Shown here: positions 8,910 to 16,987 of the stretch, in pieces
How the letters are laid out: every line of letters begins with the position of its first letter
How positions within the stretch are numbered: position 1 is the stretch's first letter
Source: Gemmatimonadota bacterium
GTDB lineage: Bacteria > Latescibacterota > UBA2968 > GCA-2709665
Length of the DNA: 57,211 nt
Direction: 5' to 3'
NCBI GenBank assembly: GCA_028873695.1
Contig: JAPPNU010000035.1
Span: 1 to 57,211 of the forward strand
Notes under the pieces: model-generated
What the model was told of the DNA's origin: nothing
What the model saw: only the letters and a program-made list of their open reading frames with translations
Database searches by the model: none
Made by a program: the position numbers and the translations under genes

Positions 8910-9851
8910 TCAATTCTGTTCCTGATCCAACAACTGGACAAATGCCTCGACGCTGGATACCTGGACCGCCGCCCGGTGCAATGCCTTGAGACGTTGGGCG
9001 TCGTCAACCGCCGCAACGCGAGCCGTCAGGGGATGCGACGCGGAAACATCGAATCGAATCTCCAGGACGGCCAGAATGCTCTCACGGAGTCCCTGCTCGA
9101 CGCCTTGCTCAATGCCTTTTTCGATACCCTGTTCGATGCCTTGTTCAATGCCCTGTTCGATACCCTGGCGGGTAAGGTATTGGGCAAAGGACGATTCTCG
9201 TATAAGATCCATAATGCCCTCCTTCGAGATGACGTCAGAGATGGTTTCGGGCGCGTATACCAATCCGCTCAGCAACGACATGCCGGCCAGGTAATCGGCT
9301 CTAGCCGGCGGTGCCATGGGCTTCGCGTAAGCCGTTTGAATGCAGCGGCGCAGCCATTGTCGTGAAGCCATCCCTGCAGGCGGCTTCATCAAGGGCGCAA
9401 ACGCAATCAGCCCAGCGTGGCCGGCGCCGAGGACGCCTTGACCATCCAGTTCACTCAGCCGAATCACTCTGTACTCCACGAGCACCCGATGACCGGGATA
9501 TGCCTGCGAATACAGTCCCGGATCGCGTTTTCCCGCGTTGGGGCGCAGGTAGAGGACGCTGGAAAGGATCGGCACGCCATGACGTTCAATAGCGCGGCCC
9601 ACGTGGCCTGCCATGCGCCGCGGCATGGGCGGATTCGTGCTGTCTGTCGTTTGAAATTCGTTGTGGACCAATACCTCTCGGCCATCGACACGTACGCGAA
9701 TGAGACTGTCCGCTTGACTTGCAGAGACGGTGGGCTGCGCGGTGTCAATGACTTCAAGAACTTCAACGTCCTCTCGCCCGAGGGAGAAGCCGTCGAAGTC
9801 GTCGGGGTAGTTTTGAATCAGATGCCTGGAGATTGCATCGAATTCCGCCAT
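8910..9851 (-). CDS. Rpn-family (PD-(D/E)xK) recombination-promoting nuclease / putative transposase
   Basis: A 313-residue protein. The N-terminal domain has the family core D-S-L-I-R-V-R-V-D-G followed by HNEFQTT, giving the D...E-x-Q catalytic pattern of Rpn/PDDEXK putative transposases. Near residues 230-255 there is a run of GIEQ/GIEK units, a repeat typical of this family that encodes a helical linker and is prone to slippage. The C-terminus is helical. The gene lies on the opposite strand between two paralogous HNH-like genes, consistent with insertion between duplicated copies. A 3' fragment of a close relative lies at 12047-12385. Confidence 0.8.
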   Translation of the reverse strand: MAEFDAISRHLIQNYPDDFDGFSLGREDVEVLEVIDTAQPTVSASQADSLIRVRVDGREVLVHNEFQTTDSTNPPMPRRMAGHVGRAIERHGVPILSSVLYLRPNAGKRDPGLYSQAYPGHRVLVEYRVIRLSELDGQGVLGAGHAGLIAFAPLMKPPAGMASRQWLRRCIQTAYAKPMAPPARADYLAGMSLLSGLVYAPETISDVISKEGIMDLIRESSFAQYLTRQGIEQGIEQGIEQGIEKGIEQGVEQGLRESILAVLEIRFDVSASHPLTARVAAVDDAQRLKALHRAAVQVSSVEAFVQLLDQEQN

Positions 9852-9973
9852 TCAGGACGCTCTCGGGCGATTGGAGGGAGAGGAACGACGCCGTGTAAAC
9901 AAATTACGGGATCGTAGCGTAAAGTCAATTGCATCCTGGAAATTTCCCGAAAAACTCAGCACGAGGAAAAGAC

Positions 9974-10708
9974 ATGTCGTGCAGACTGTGTAAAGAGGAA
10001 AGACCGATAGTGAAGTCCCACGTATTCCCGGAATGGCTTCACGGGCCGCTGTATGCCAATAAACGCCGGTTTTTTGATCTCCGCACCTTTGAATTGAAAC
10101 GGAGGGGTACACCCCCGAAGGTAATTTATGAGGAACTCTTGTGTCGTGAATGTGAACAACAATTCAACAAATGGGAAGGATACGCGCACGAGGTCTTCTT
10201 TGGAAATGATCCGAGCATAAAGATTCGAGATTGCGGGGATCGGTTCGATTTAACAGGTCTTGAATATGCGCCTTTCAAGCTGTTTCAGATGTCCTTGATC
10301 TGGCGGGCCGCGACCTCCAGCAGCCCGGAGGTTCCCACGATATACCTGGGGCCTCACACTGAACGACTTCGCGAAATGCTGAAACGAGAGCGGCCTGGAG
10401 AAAGTCGCGAATATGGTGCGTTGTTAATGTTTCCGTCCCCGTCGATCCAGAAGGTGATGGAGCATTTTTTCGAACCACCCAAACGTCTTTCCGGTAGGAC
10501 CCAGGGTCACACGGCCTACAAGGCTGTCTTCGGTGGTTTGTTCTGGACGTTCTTTGTGTCAAACCACTCGGAGATGCTTCCGGATGAATTGTTTTTTGCC
10601 AGAAACGGACGACTTCCTGTCTTTAAATATGAACTGCCGACCACAGGATTCATAGGTGAATTCGAACGCTATCTGTCATCGCTTGACCCGCTGGATGACC
10701 AGAAGTAA
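9974..10708 (+). CDS. HNH-like zinc-cluster protein, paralogue 2
   Basis: A 244-residue paralogue of the protein encoded at 8076. It starts CRLCKEERPIVKSHVFPEW and has LLCRECE near residue 55, so both CxxC pairs and the K-S-H are kept. Roughly half of all positions are identical between the two, so the duplication is old. The ATG at 9974 follows GAGGAAAAG. The downstream neighbour is a truncated helicase. As for the first copy, a nuclease-like zinc fold is inferred from the motifs and no activity is claimed. Confidence 0.65.
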   Translation: MSCRLCKEERPIVKSHVFPEWLHGPLYANKRRFFDLRTFELKRRGTPPKVIYEELLCRECEQQFNKWEGYAHEVFFGNDPSIKIRDCGDRFDLTGLEYAPFKLFQMSLIWRAATSSSPEVPTIYLGPHTERLREMLKRERPGESREYGALLMFPSPSIQKVMEHFFEPPKRLSGRTQGHTAYKAVFGGLFWTFFVSNHSEMLPDELFFARNGRLPVFKYELPTTGFIGEFERYLSSLDPLDDQK

Positions 10709-10777
10709 TATACTACGGCCAGCGAGGTCGGGCAGGACATGGGGAAGGACCCTATTCTCGGCAAAGACTCAAGGATT

Positions 10778-11701
10778 ATGCTGAACCTCCGATCCTACCA
10801 GCAAACGCTGTTGAGCCAGGTCCAAGACGCTTTGGGCGAACACGGCAATGCACGGGTGATGATGCAGTTGCCTACGGGCGGCGGAAAAACCATTATCGCG
10901 GGATCGCTTTTAGCCGATTGGCTCACCGATGGACGTAAGGCTGTGTGGCTGACGCACCGCAAGGAATTGGCTCATCAAACCCGCAATATGCTTACGGATG
11001 CCCACATTCCGGCAATGACTGACGTGAACTGGACGCCTGGCACAGACGCGCCGGCAATGAGCCACGGCACGGTTGTGGTGATGGCGCAGACGGTGGGTCG
11101 GCGAACCGCCGTTATGGAAGTGTGGAACAGATATAACGCTGATGACCTTCTGGTGATTGACGAAGCGCACCACGCCGCAGCCGAAGGTTGGGAACGGGCG
11201 ATGCGGCAGTGGCCGGGTCGCATATTGGGTTTGACCGCCACCCCCTGGCGGCTCTCGGAAAACGAAGGACTCGACCACCTGTTCGACGCGTTGTTCCGCG
11301 GACCGCAGGCCTCTGAGTTGCAGGCTGAAAATTGGCTGTGCCGCGCACATACGTTTTTGCCGTCTCCCGAAGAGCGCATCGCCGCCGGCGAGGTTGACCG
11401 TACGGGAGAATTCTCCGAATTGGGCATCGAACTGGCCAATCAGGACCGTCCGAACGTGATGACGGCCCGCGTTTTGGATTTCTGGCAAAAGCACGCGGTA
11501 GACCGGCCAACCATTGTCTACGCAGTTTCGGTCAAGCACGCCAAAAACCTGACCGATGTGTTCAACAATGCCGGCATAAGGGCCTCCGTAATCCTCAGTG
11601 AAAGCCAACGCGAGGAACGCCGAGAAGCCATCGACGGCTTCAGAGATGGCCATATCAAGGTACTTGTCAATATGATTGTCGCGACCGATTTGTATTGTTA
11701 G
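10778..11701 (+). pseudogene. DEAD/DEAH-box helicase, truncated at the 3' end
   Basis: The 307 residues keep helicase motifs I (PTGGGKT), II (DEAH), III (LTATPWR) and the start of the second RecA-like domain (TIVYAVSVKHAKNLTDVFN, then EERREAIDGFRDG). Translation stops after VLVNMIVATDLYC, just where motif V (normally a T-E-G-x-D series) and motif VI (Q-x-x-G-R) should follow. Superfamily II helicases of this type usually continue for another 100-300 residues, so the product is probably inactive. The lost 3' end borders a repeat-rich stretch. Start at ATG 10778 (AAGGA just upstream); 10739 is an alternative. Confidence 0.7.
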
Positions 11702-12046
11702 CATTGGGTTGTGCCCGCCGACGCATCAGCCTTGAGTGTTCAGCGCAAGGTCGCAAACTGAGACGATAACGGGTCCGCGACATCAACTGACGGCCGCAAA
11801 GTGCATCGAGAAACCAGAAAACAATCCTGCAAGAGCAAAGTCAGCGGCGCCATGAGTTATGTAGAGACGAGGGTGATCCATGGATCACCCTCGTCGTTTG
11901 CAGGATTAGCCGTCGGCGAAAAGTCTGTTTGCGATACGGCCTGCCGAGTCCGTTTGCAAACGTCCGGCCTATGTAGGGGCGACCGGCCGGTCGCCCAATT
12001 GCAAAAAAAACCGGCTCACGCCCGGCCGCATCGGATTCCTGACGAA
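11702..12046. repeat. Repeat-rich stretch with a 30-base perfect palindrome and a REP copy
   Basis: No gene is seen. 11866-11895 is a perfect palindrome with centre GATCCATGGATC, headed by GTAGA. At 11972-11998 lies GTAG followed by the palindrome GGGCGACCGGCCGGTCGCCC, the same unit as at 1738. The block abuts the 3' end of a truncated Rpn gene and the broken end of the helicase gene. Confidence 0.7.
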
Positions 12047-12385
12047 TCAAGACCCGTTCTGTCCCTGATCCAGCAACTGGACAAACGCCTCGACGCCGGA
12101 TACCTGGACTGCTGCCCGGTGTAACGCCTTGAGACGTTGCGCGTCGTCAACCGCCGCAATGCGAGCCGTCAGGGGATGCGACGCGGAAACATCGAATCGA
12201 ATCTCCAGGACGGCCAGAATGCTCTCCCGGAGTCCCTGCTCGACGCCTTGTTCAATGCCTTTTTCGATTCCCTGTTCGATACCCTGGCGGGTAAGGTATT
12301 TGGCAAAGGACGATTCTCGTATAAGATCCATAATGCCCTCCTTCGAGATGACGTCAGAAATGGTTTCCGGCGCGGGTAACCACAA
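12047..12385 (-). pseudogene. Truncated Rpn-family nuclease, C-terminal fragment
   Basis: About 110 residues nearly identical to the last third of the Rpn protein at 8910-9851: PETISDVISKEGIMDLIRES, fewer GIEQ/GIEK repeats, then the same helical C-terminus. The N-terminal nuclease core is missing. The join is at the palindromic repeat GGGTAACCACAAGGGTTGCCCC (about 12378-12399), and a second repeat type lies at the other end (11972-11998), so the fragment is bounded by REP-like elements. It has no catalytic residues and is unlikely to be functional. Confidence 0.75.
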
Positions 12386-12716
12386 GGGTTGCCCCTACAA
12401 TTACGAGGAAATCTCCGGGCCGACAGGATGTCCACGCTTCAGGGTAAGCTGCCGACTGCAACAACACAAGCCAAAGCAACGGCCCCTTCTAATGGGAATT
12501 ATAGCACAAAGCGCCATTCCGTTTTTCGAACTGCAACGAAATCCTACCGCATCTTCTCCCGCTCATCCGATTCCCCTTCTTTCCCATAACAATCCCCTGC
12601 CACAACAGCATCTTTATTCTAACCTCTCCGCTTGACAAGATGTACCTCCTTGGCGTACTTTTTCTCGTACAGGTCGGAGGTACATCACGAATGGGAAAAT
12701 CTTCAACGAAGACAAT
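12386..12716. promoter_or_regulatory. Intergenic stretch with an 11-base inverted repeat over a possible promoter
   Basis: After the repeat at 12378-12400, a perfect inverted repeat GATGTACCTCC / GGAGGTACATC occupies 12639-12649 and 12676-12686. A TTGACA (12632-12637) with an 18-base spacer to TACTTT (12656-12661) lies at the left arm. The arrangement could be an operator over a promoter for the small gene at 12717, but the -10 match is weak. Nothing else is seen in this stretch. Confidence 0.35.
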
Positions 12717-12917
12717 ATGCGATTGGTCGTCTTGCTATTGGCCATCTGGGGTCTGATGTGGAACTTTTCCTCCGGAATCAATCAAAGAATAGACAGATTG
12801 GAAGATAAGATGGAAACGAAATTCGATACCGTTGACAGGAAACTGGAAAGAATAGATGCCCGCCTGGACGCCTTCGGGGAACGCATCGCCGCAAACGAAG
12901 CAAAACTCAAAGAGTAA
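12717..12917 (+). CDS. Small membrane-anchored coiled-coil protein
   Basis: A 66-residue protein with an N-terminal membrane helix (LVVLLLAIWGLMWNFSSG) and a heptad-like coiled coil (INQRIDRLEDKMETKFDTV, then DRKLERIDARLDAF). No family name is assigned. The ribosome-binding site is weak. A hairpin with arms GGCCTGCC and GGCGGGCC at about 12945-12973 follows and may terminate transcription. Confidence 0.45.
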   Translation: MRLVVLLLAIWGLMWNFSSGINQRIDRLEDKMETKFDTVDRKLERIDARLDAFGERIAANEAKLKE

Positions 12918-12944
12918 GAATCCAGCACATCCATAACGTTGTCA

Positions 12945-12976
12945 CGGCCTGCCGATAAACCATATTGGCGGGCCTT
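12945..12976 (+). terminator. Possible rho-independent terminator
   Basis: Arms GGCCTGCC and GGCGGGCC (one G-T pair) enclose a 13-base loop and are followed by TTGTTATT, a weak T-tract. It lies just after the small coiled-coil gene at 12717. Confidence 0.4.
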
Positions 12977-13118
12977 GTTATTCCCCCCTTCTCTTGCCCT
13001 TCCTCCTTGCCTCCATCCGCGCATTTTCTTAAAATTACAGGCCCGCGCGTGTCGCGCAGGATGAACCCGGCGCGGTGTTTTCGGAAGACGACTGCCTATT
13101 CAAGTAACAGGAGAACGA

Positions 13119-14402
13119 ATGCAGACCGATTACGCGTTTGAGATGGGGACTTCGAATTTGCGGTTCGGACCCGGCGCGACGAGGGAAGTGGGCATGGATC
13201 TGTCCGAACTTGGCGCCAGGCGCGTGATGCTGCTGACGGACCCCAATCTCGTGGACCTGCCCCCGGTGCTGACGGCGGCCGACGCCCTCAGGAGCGAGGG
13301 GGTCGATTACGCGCTTTACGACCGCGTCCGGGTCGAACCCACGGACGTTTCGTTTCAGGAGGCGATTGACTTTGCGCTGGACGGAGATTTCGACGCCTTC
13401 GTGGCGGTGGGCGGGGGCTCCTCCATCGATACGGCAAAAGCCGCGAATCTCTATTCCACCTATCCCGATGATTTCTACGCCTACGTAAACGCGCCGATCG
13501 GGAGCGGCAAGCCGGTTCCCGGCGCGCTCAAGCCGCTGATCGCGATTCCGACGACCGCCGGAACCGGCAGCGAGACAACGGGCGTCACGATATTCGACAT
13601 TTCCGAGAAACACGTCAAGACCGGTATCGCCCACCGCCGCCTGAAACCGTCGCTGGGCATTGTGGACCCCGAGAACACGCGCACCATGCCGCCCGTTGTG
13701 GCGGCCTCGACGGGGCTGGATGTGCTCTGTCACGCCCTCGAGTCGTATACGGCGATCCCCTACGACCGGCGGCCGCTGCCCGAACGGCCGATTCTGCGGC
13801 CGGCATACCAGGGAACCAACCCGATCAGCGACATGTGGGCGATCAGAGCAATCGAACTGGTGGCGGAAAACATCGTGCACGCGGTTGCGGATCCCGACGA
13901 CGACGAGGCGCGGTCGAATATGATCCTCGCGTCGAGCATGGCGGGGATGGGGTTCGGCAACGCGGGCGTTCATCTGCCCCACGGGATGTCCTATCCCGTG
14001 TCCGGGATGGTGCGGGATTACCGGCCGGAGGGTATGGTGAGCGACCATCCCATCGTACCCCATGGGATGTCGGTTTTCCTGAACGCGCCGGCTTCCTTCC
14101 GGTTTACCGGTCCCGCCTGCCCGGAACGCCATCTCAAGGCCGCGCAGCTATTGGGGGCGGACATTTCCGGCGTGAGAGACCCCGAGACGGAGGCGGGTGC
14201 GATGCTCGCGGACCGTATCGTCGTGTTGATGAAGCGGCTCGAAATGCCTAATGGCCTGTCGGCGATCGGGTTTTCGGAAGCGGACGTGCCCGCGTTGGTG
14301 GAAGGCACGCTGCCCCAGCACCGCGTGACCAAACTGTCGCCGAGGCCCGCCGGCGAAGAGGACCTGGCAGCGTTGTTCAGGGACGCGCTGACGGCATGGT
14401 AG
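13119..14402 (+). CDS. Iron-containing alcohol dehydrogenase, hydroxyacid-oxoacid transhydrogenase (ADHFE1) type
   Basis: A 427-residue cytoplasmic oxidoreductase of the group III iron-alcohol-dehydrogenase superfamily. The GGGSS-DT nucleotide loop (VAVGGGSSIDTAKAAN), the IPTTAGTGSETT segment and the metal-site histidines (DVLCHALES and HGMSYPVSG) are present. Blocks such as RPAYQGTNPISDMWAI and GTLPQHRVTKLSPRP match the animal and bacterial hydroxyacid-oxoacid transhydrogenases, which exchange hydrides between 4-hydroxybutyrate and 2-oxoglutarate. The length is normal. It ends just before the Rieske oxygenase gene, whose longest frame overlaps it, so the two are probably co-transcribed. Why this enzyme accompanies a sterol-type oxygenase is unclear. 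Confidence 0.88.
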   Translation: MQTDYAFEMGTSNLRFGPGATREVGMDLSELGARRVMLLTDPNLVDLPPVLTAADALRSEGVDYALYDRVRVEPTDVSFQEAIDFALDGDFDAFVAVGGGSSIDTAKAANLYSTYPDDFYAYVNAPIGSGKPVPGALKPLIAIPTTAGTGSETTGVTIFDISEKHVKTGIAHRRLKPSLGIVDPENTRTMPPVVAASTGLDVLCHALESYTAIPYDRRPLPERPILRPAYQGTNPISDMWAIRAIELVAENIVHAVADPDDDEARSNMILASSMAGMGFGNAGVHLPHGMSYPVSGMVRDYRPEGMVSDHPIVPHGMSVFLNAPASFRFTGPACPERHLKAAQLLGADISGVRDPETEAGAMLADRIVVLMKRLEMPNGLSAIGFSEADVPALVEGTLPQHRVTKLSPRPAGEEDLAALFRDALTAW

Positions 14403-14431
14403 CGGTAACGCAGCGGAAGGAAAGGACTCGT

Positions 14432-15502
14432 ATGGCTTCGGCAGGATCGTCAGAGCCACAGGTCAGTTTCACCAAAAATTCCGGGGCGGACGGTACGGAT
14501 CATTTGCTCCCGTTCCCCGAAGGATGGTATCTGGTAGAGACGAGACAGTCCCTTCTGCGGGAGAAACTGATCGAGAAGACCTGGATGGGAGAAGAAATCG
14601 TCGCCTGGTGTGACGAGGAGGGTCGTGTATGCGTGGCCGACTCGATTTGCCCGCACCTGGGCTCATCCCTGGGACCGGACGTTGGTGGGCAGGTACGCAG
14701 CGGACGCCTGGTCTGTCCGTTTCACGGATTTGAATACGATGCGAACGGTCAATGCGTCGCGACGCCGAACGCCCCGGCGCCCAGAGCCGCGAAGCTGAAA
14801 GTATACGAAACCAGAGAGATCCTCGGCCTCGTCTTCGCCTGGTTCGGGAACGGCGGCAGGCCGTCACACTGGGACCTTCCGGATGAGCCATCCGCGGGCG
14901 CCGGGTGGAGTCAATTGGGTTTCCGGCGTCTCCGCTTTCGCAGCCATCCCCAGGAAACGGCTGAGAACGCGGTGGACCTGGGGCACCTGCGCTACGTCCA
15001 CGGCTACGACAAGGTGAATCCGGTGGGTTCGGTTACCGTGGACGGCGCGTATTTGAAGAGTTGCTTCGACTTCAGACGCATCCGCAGATTACTGGGTGTG
15101 AAAGAACTCGTGTACGAAATCTCCGCCGTTACCCACGTCCATGGACTTGGCTACTCCTACGTCGAAATTCACGAGAAAACCATCGATATGCACGCGAGAC
15201 TCTGGGTGCTTCCCACACCCGTCGACGGCGCCGTCATCGACCTCGTCCTGGCGGGCCAACTGATGGAAATCCGCAAGCCCGGGCGGTTCATCACGGGTCT
15301 CGGCTTTCTACCGATGAAGCTGCGCCAGCGGCTGATGAATCAGATCCTGCTCGGACAGCAGAAACGGGATGTGCTGCAGGACGTGGTGATCTGGGAAAAG
15401 AAGCGGCACCGGTCTCCCCCCAGGCTGTGCCGCGCCGACGGTCCCATCGGGGCCTACCGCCGCTACTGCCGGCAGTTCTATCCGGAACCTCCGGCACCGT
15501 AA
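14432..15502 (+). CDS. Rieske non-haem iron oxygenase, sterol-type (SdmA / DAF-36 / KshA-like)
   Basis: A 356-residue oxygenase. The Rieske cluster ligands are C73-P-H75 and C95-P-F-H98. The mononuclear iron site is N179-x-x-D182-x-x-H185-x4-H190. The C-terminal block (DVVIWEKKR, then DGPIGAYRRYCRQFY) resembles cholesterol 7-desaturases (DAF-36/Neverland) and bacterial sterol C4-demethylase SdmA, so a sterol or other polycyclic lipid is the likely substrate; the exact reaction cannot be read off. ATG 14432 follows AAAGGA; the frame opens earlier at 14396, overlapping the upstream dehydrogenase gene. No Rieske reductase gene is visible nearby. It converges on the sterol methyltransferase operon. 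Confidence 0.82.
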   Translation: MASAGSSEPQVSFTKNSGADGTDHLLPFPEGWYLVETRQSLLREKLIEKTWMGEEIVAWCDEEGRVCVADSICPHLGSSLGPDVGGQVRSGRLVCPFHGFEYDANGQCVATPNAPAPRAAKLKVYETREILGLVFAWFGNGGRPSHWDLPDEPSAGAGWSQLGFRRLRFRSHPQETAENAVDLGHLRYVHGYDKVNPVGSVTVDGAYLKSCFDFRRIRRLLGVKELVYEISAVTHVHGLGYSYVEIHEKTIDMHARLWVLPTPVDGAVIDLVLAGQLMEIRKPGRFITGLGFLPMKLRQRLMNQILLGQQKRDVLQDVVIWEKKRHRSPPRLCRADGPIGAYRRYCRQFYPEPPAP

Positions 15503-15607
15503 CCTGCGCGCGCCAACTGAGCCGCACCCTGAGCTTGCGGTCCCTGAACCTGTCGAAGAGTCGAAGGGATCGGCGAAGGTTCAAAAAGGCACCCAAACGC
15601 GGCCGCT

Positions 15608-16987
15608 TCAGCCCCTCGCCTTCCTGAACCCCCAACCATACACGATGCTCCCATAGTAGTTGAACGTCCGTCTCGCTTCGGGATCGTTGAACGGATAGTC
15701 CGCGCCGATCTGCGTTGCGGCGGCAAGCCCGCTGACGAAGCATGTCTCCTGGCTGTTGATCAGCGTGTGGGCCCCGCAGTGCCAGGTCCGTTTCCTGCCC
15801 TGAATGAAGCGGAACAGAGGAACGAGCAGCGCAACGTGGCGCACGTCGTGCACAATGTGTTGGAACCACCACCTTCCGATGATCTTTTGTTCATCGATCG
15901 GACTGATTGGGTTGTAGGTCACCAGACAGGGCCTGTCAGACCGTTTCGCCCAGGGCTGCTGGTTGTGCATGATGTACGTGATTTCATAATTGTCCGGTCT
16001 TACGCCGTATTGTTCGATGTGATTGCTTCGCGTCGTCAAGGGTTTCACTTCGTTTTCCGGAAGGACCGAGGCGTCGGAGTGCACAATCGTGTGGTTGTGG
16101 AGTTCGCTTTCGTAACGTATTGACGAGAGTATGTACCGTTCCAGCAATGTGGGTTTATCCAGCATCATCAGGGTCTGGTTCGCATTGCACGCGAAGATCA
16201 CCTGGTCGAACGTTTCCTTGACGCCCTCCTCGTCCTCGACCACCACATTTTCGGATCGACGGTACACCTTTCGGACAGGACGGCTGAAGTATATCCTTTC
16301 TCTGAAGTCGGCTGACAGGTTCTCATAAATACGTCGTGTTCCCCGGTCCCACGTCTGCATGGGTGTCGCGGTCTCGATGTCGAAAAACTCGAGATACCTC
16401 CCGAAGAGCGCCGCCGGCATGTCAAACACGTTTGTCGCCATCAGGAAGTTGACGAACATGGGCTTCAGTACCTTGTACCTGAAGTCCGCGGAAAAACCGC
16501 CGAGATTCAGGACCGTCCGCATGCTGATGTAATTGAACGGATTGAGGGCGTTCAGAAACTTCGACTCGGAACGGGTCAGCCAGCCGAACCGATGCAGGCG
16601 CTTCAGGACCCGTTGGAACTTCGCAATCTCGAACTGGAGTTGTTGACGAATATCCGAGTCGAAATCGTGGGCATAGATACTGCCGCGGTACTTCACGCTA
16701 TAACTGAACCGGGTATCGATCAGGTCGATGCCAAACGCTTCCATCAACAACAGGACGTGCCGATATACCGAGGGTATACAGGCCGTGACGGAGATGTCGA
16801 AAGGAATCGAACCGCCGTCGTCCTGCGGCATATCGGCCGTTATCGCATTCCCGCCAATCCGGTCCTGGGCCTCGAACAGCCTGAAATCAAACCGGTCCGG
16901 GTGGTGATGCAGCGCCCAGGCGGCCCCCAGTCCTGAAATGCCTCCGCCGACGATGGCGATGCGCCGCGGCTTGGTCCTTTTTCCCAC
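15608..16987 (-). CDS. FAD-dependent amine-oxidase-like oxidoreductase (COG2907 type)
   Basis: A 459-residue flavoprotein. It starts with the Rossmann dinucleotide site (IAIVGGGISGLGAAWAL) and an FAD-binding acidic segment (FEAQDRIGGNA), and ends with a C-terminal FAD contact (SGLAAATQIGADYPF). It resembles the predicted NAD/FAD-binding proteins (COG2907) that commonly sit beside cyclopropane-fatty-acid-synthase-like methyltransferases; here the neighbour is a sterol methyltransferase, another lipid-methylating enzyme. The start is GTG at 16987 with GAGGA four bases upstream. It has its own transcription unit, since a terminator (17251-17285) separates it from the operon upstream. Substrate unknown; a lipid or sterol redox step is inferred. 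Confidence 0.8.
   Translation of the reverse strand: MGKRTKPRRIAIVGGGISGLGAAWALHHHPDRFDFRLFEAQDRIGGNAITADMPQDDGGSIPFDISVTACIPSVYRHVLLLMEAFGIDLIDTRFSYSVKYRGSIYAHDFDSDIRQQLQFEIAKFQRVLKRLHRFGWLTRSESKFLNALNPFNYISMRTVLNLGGFSADFRYKVLKPMFVNFLMATNVFDMPAALFGRYLEFFDIETATPMQTWDRGTRRIYENLSADFRERIYFSRPVRKVYRRSENVVVEDEEGVKETFDQVIFACNANQTLMMLDKPTLLERYILSSIRYESELHNHTIVHSDASVLPENEVKPLTTRSNHIEQYGVRPDNYEITYIMHNQQPWAKRSDRPCLVTYNPISPIDEQKIIGRWWFQHIVHDVRHVALLVPLFRFIQGRKRTWHCGAHTLINSQETCFVSGLAAATQIGADYPFNDPEARRTFNYYGSIVYGWGFRKARG

Noticed and set aside
9060..9180. Short tandem repeats resembling a CRISPR or minisatellite
   Set aside because: They encode the GIEQ/GIEK repeat of the Rpn protein on the minus strand and have no spacers.
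11841..12050. 69-residue minus-strand open frame
   Set aside because: It is made of the palindromic repeats translated, with no upstream ribosome site.
13035..14132. 365-residue minus-strand open frame
   Set aside because: It is the antisense shadow of the iron alcohol dehydrogenase; its His/Arg/Gly-rich translation has no domain.
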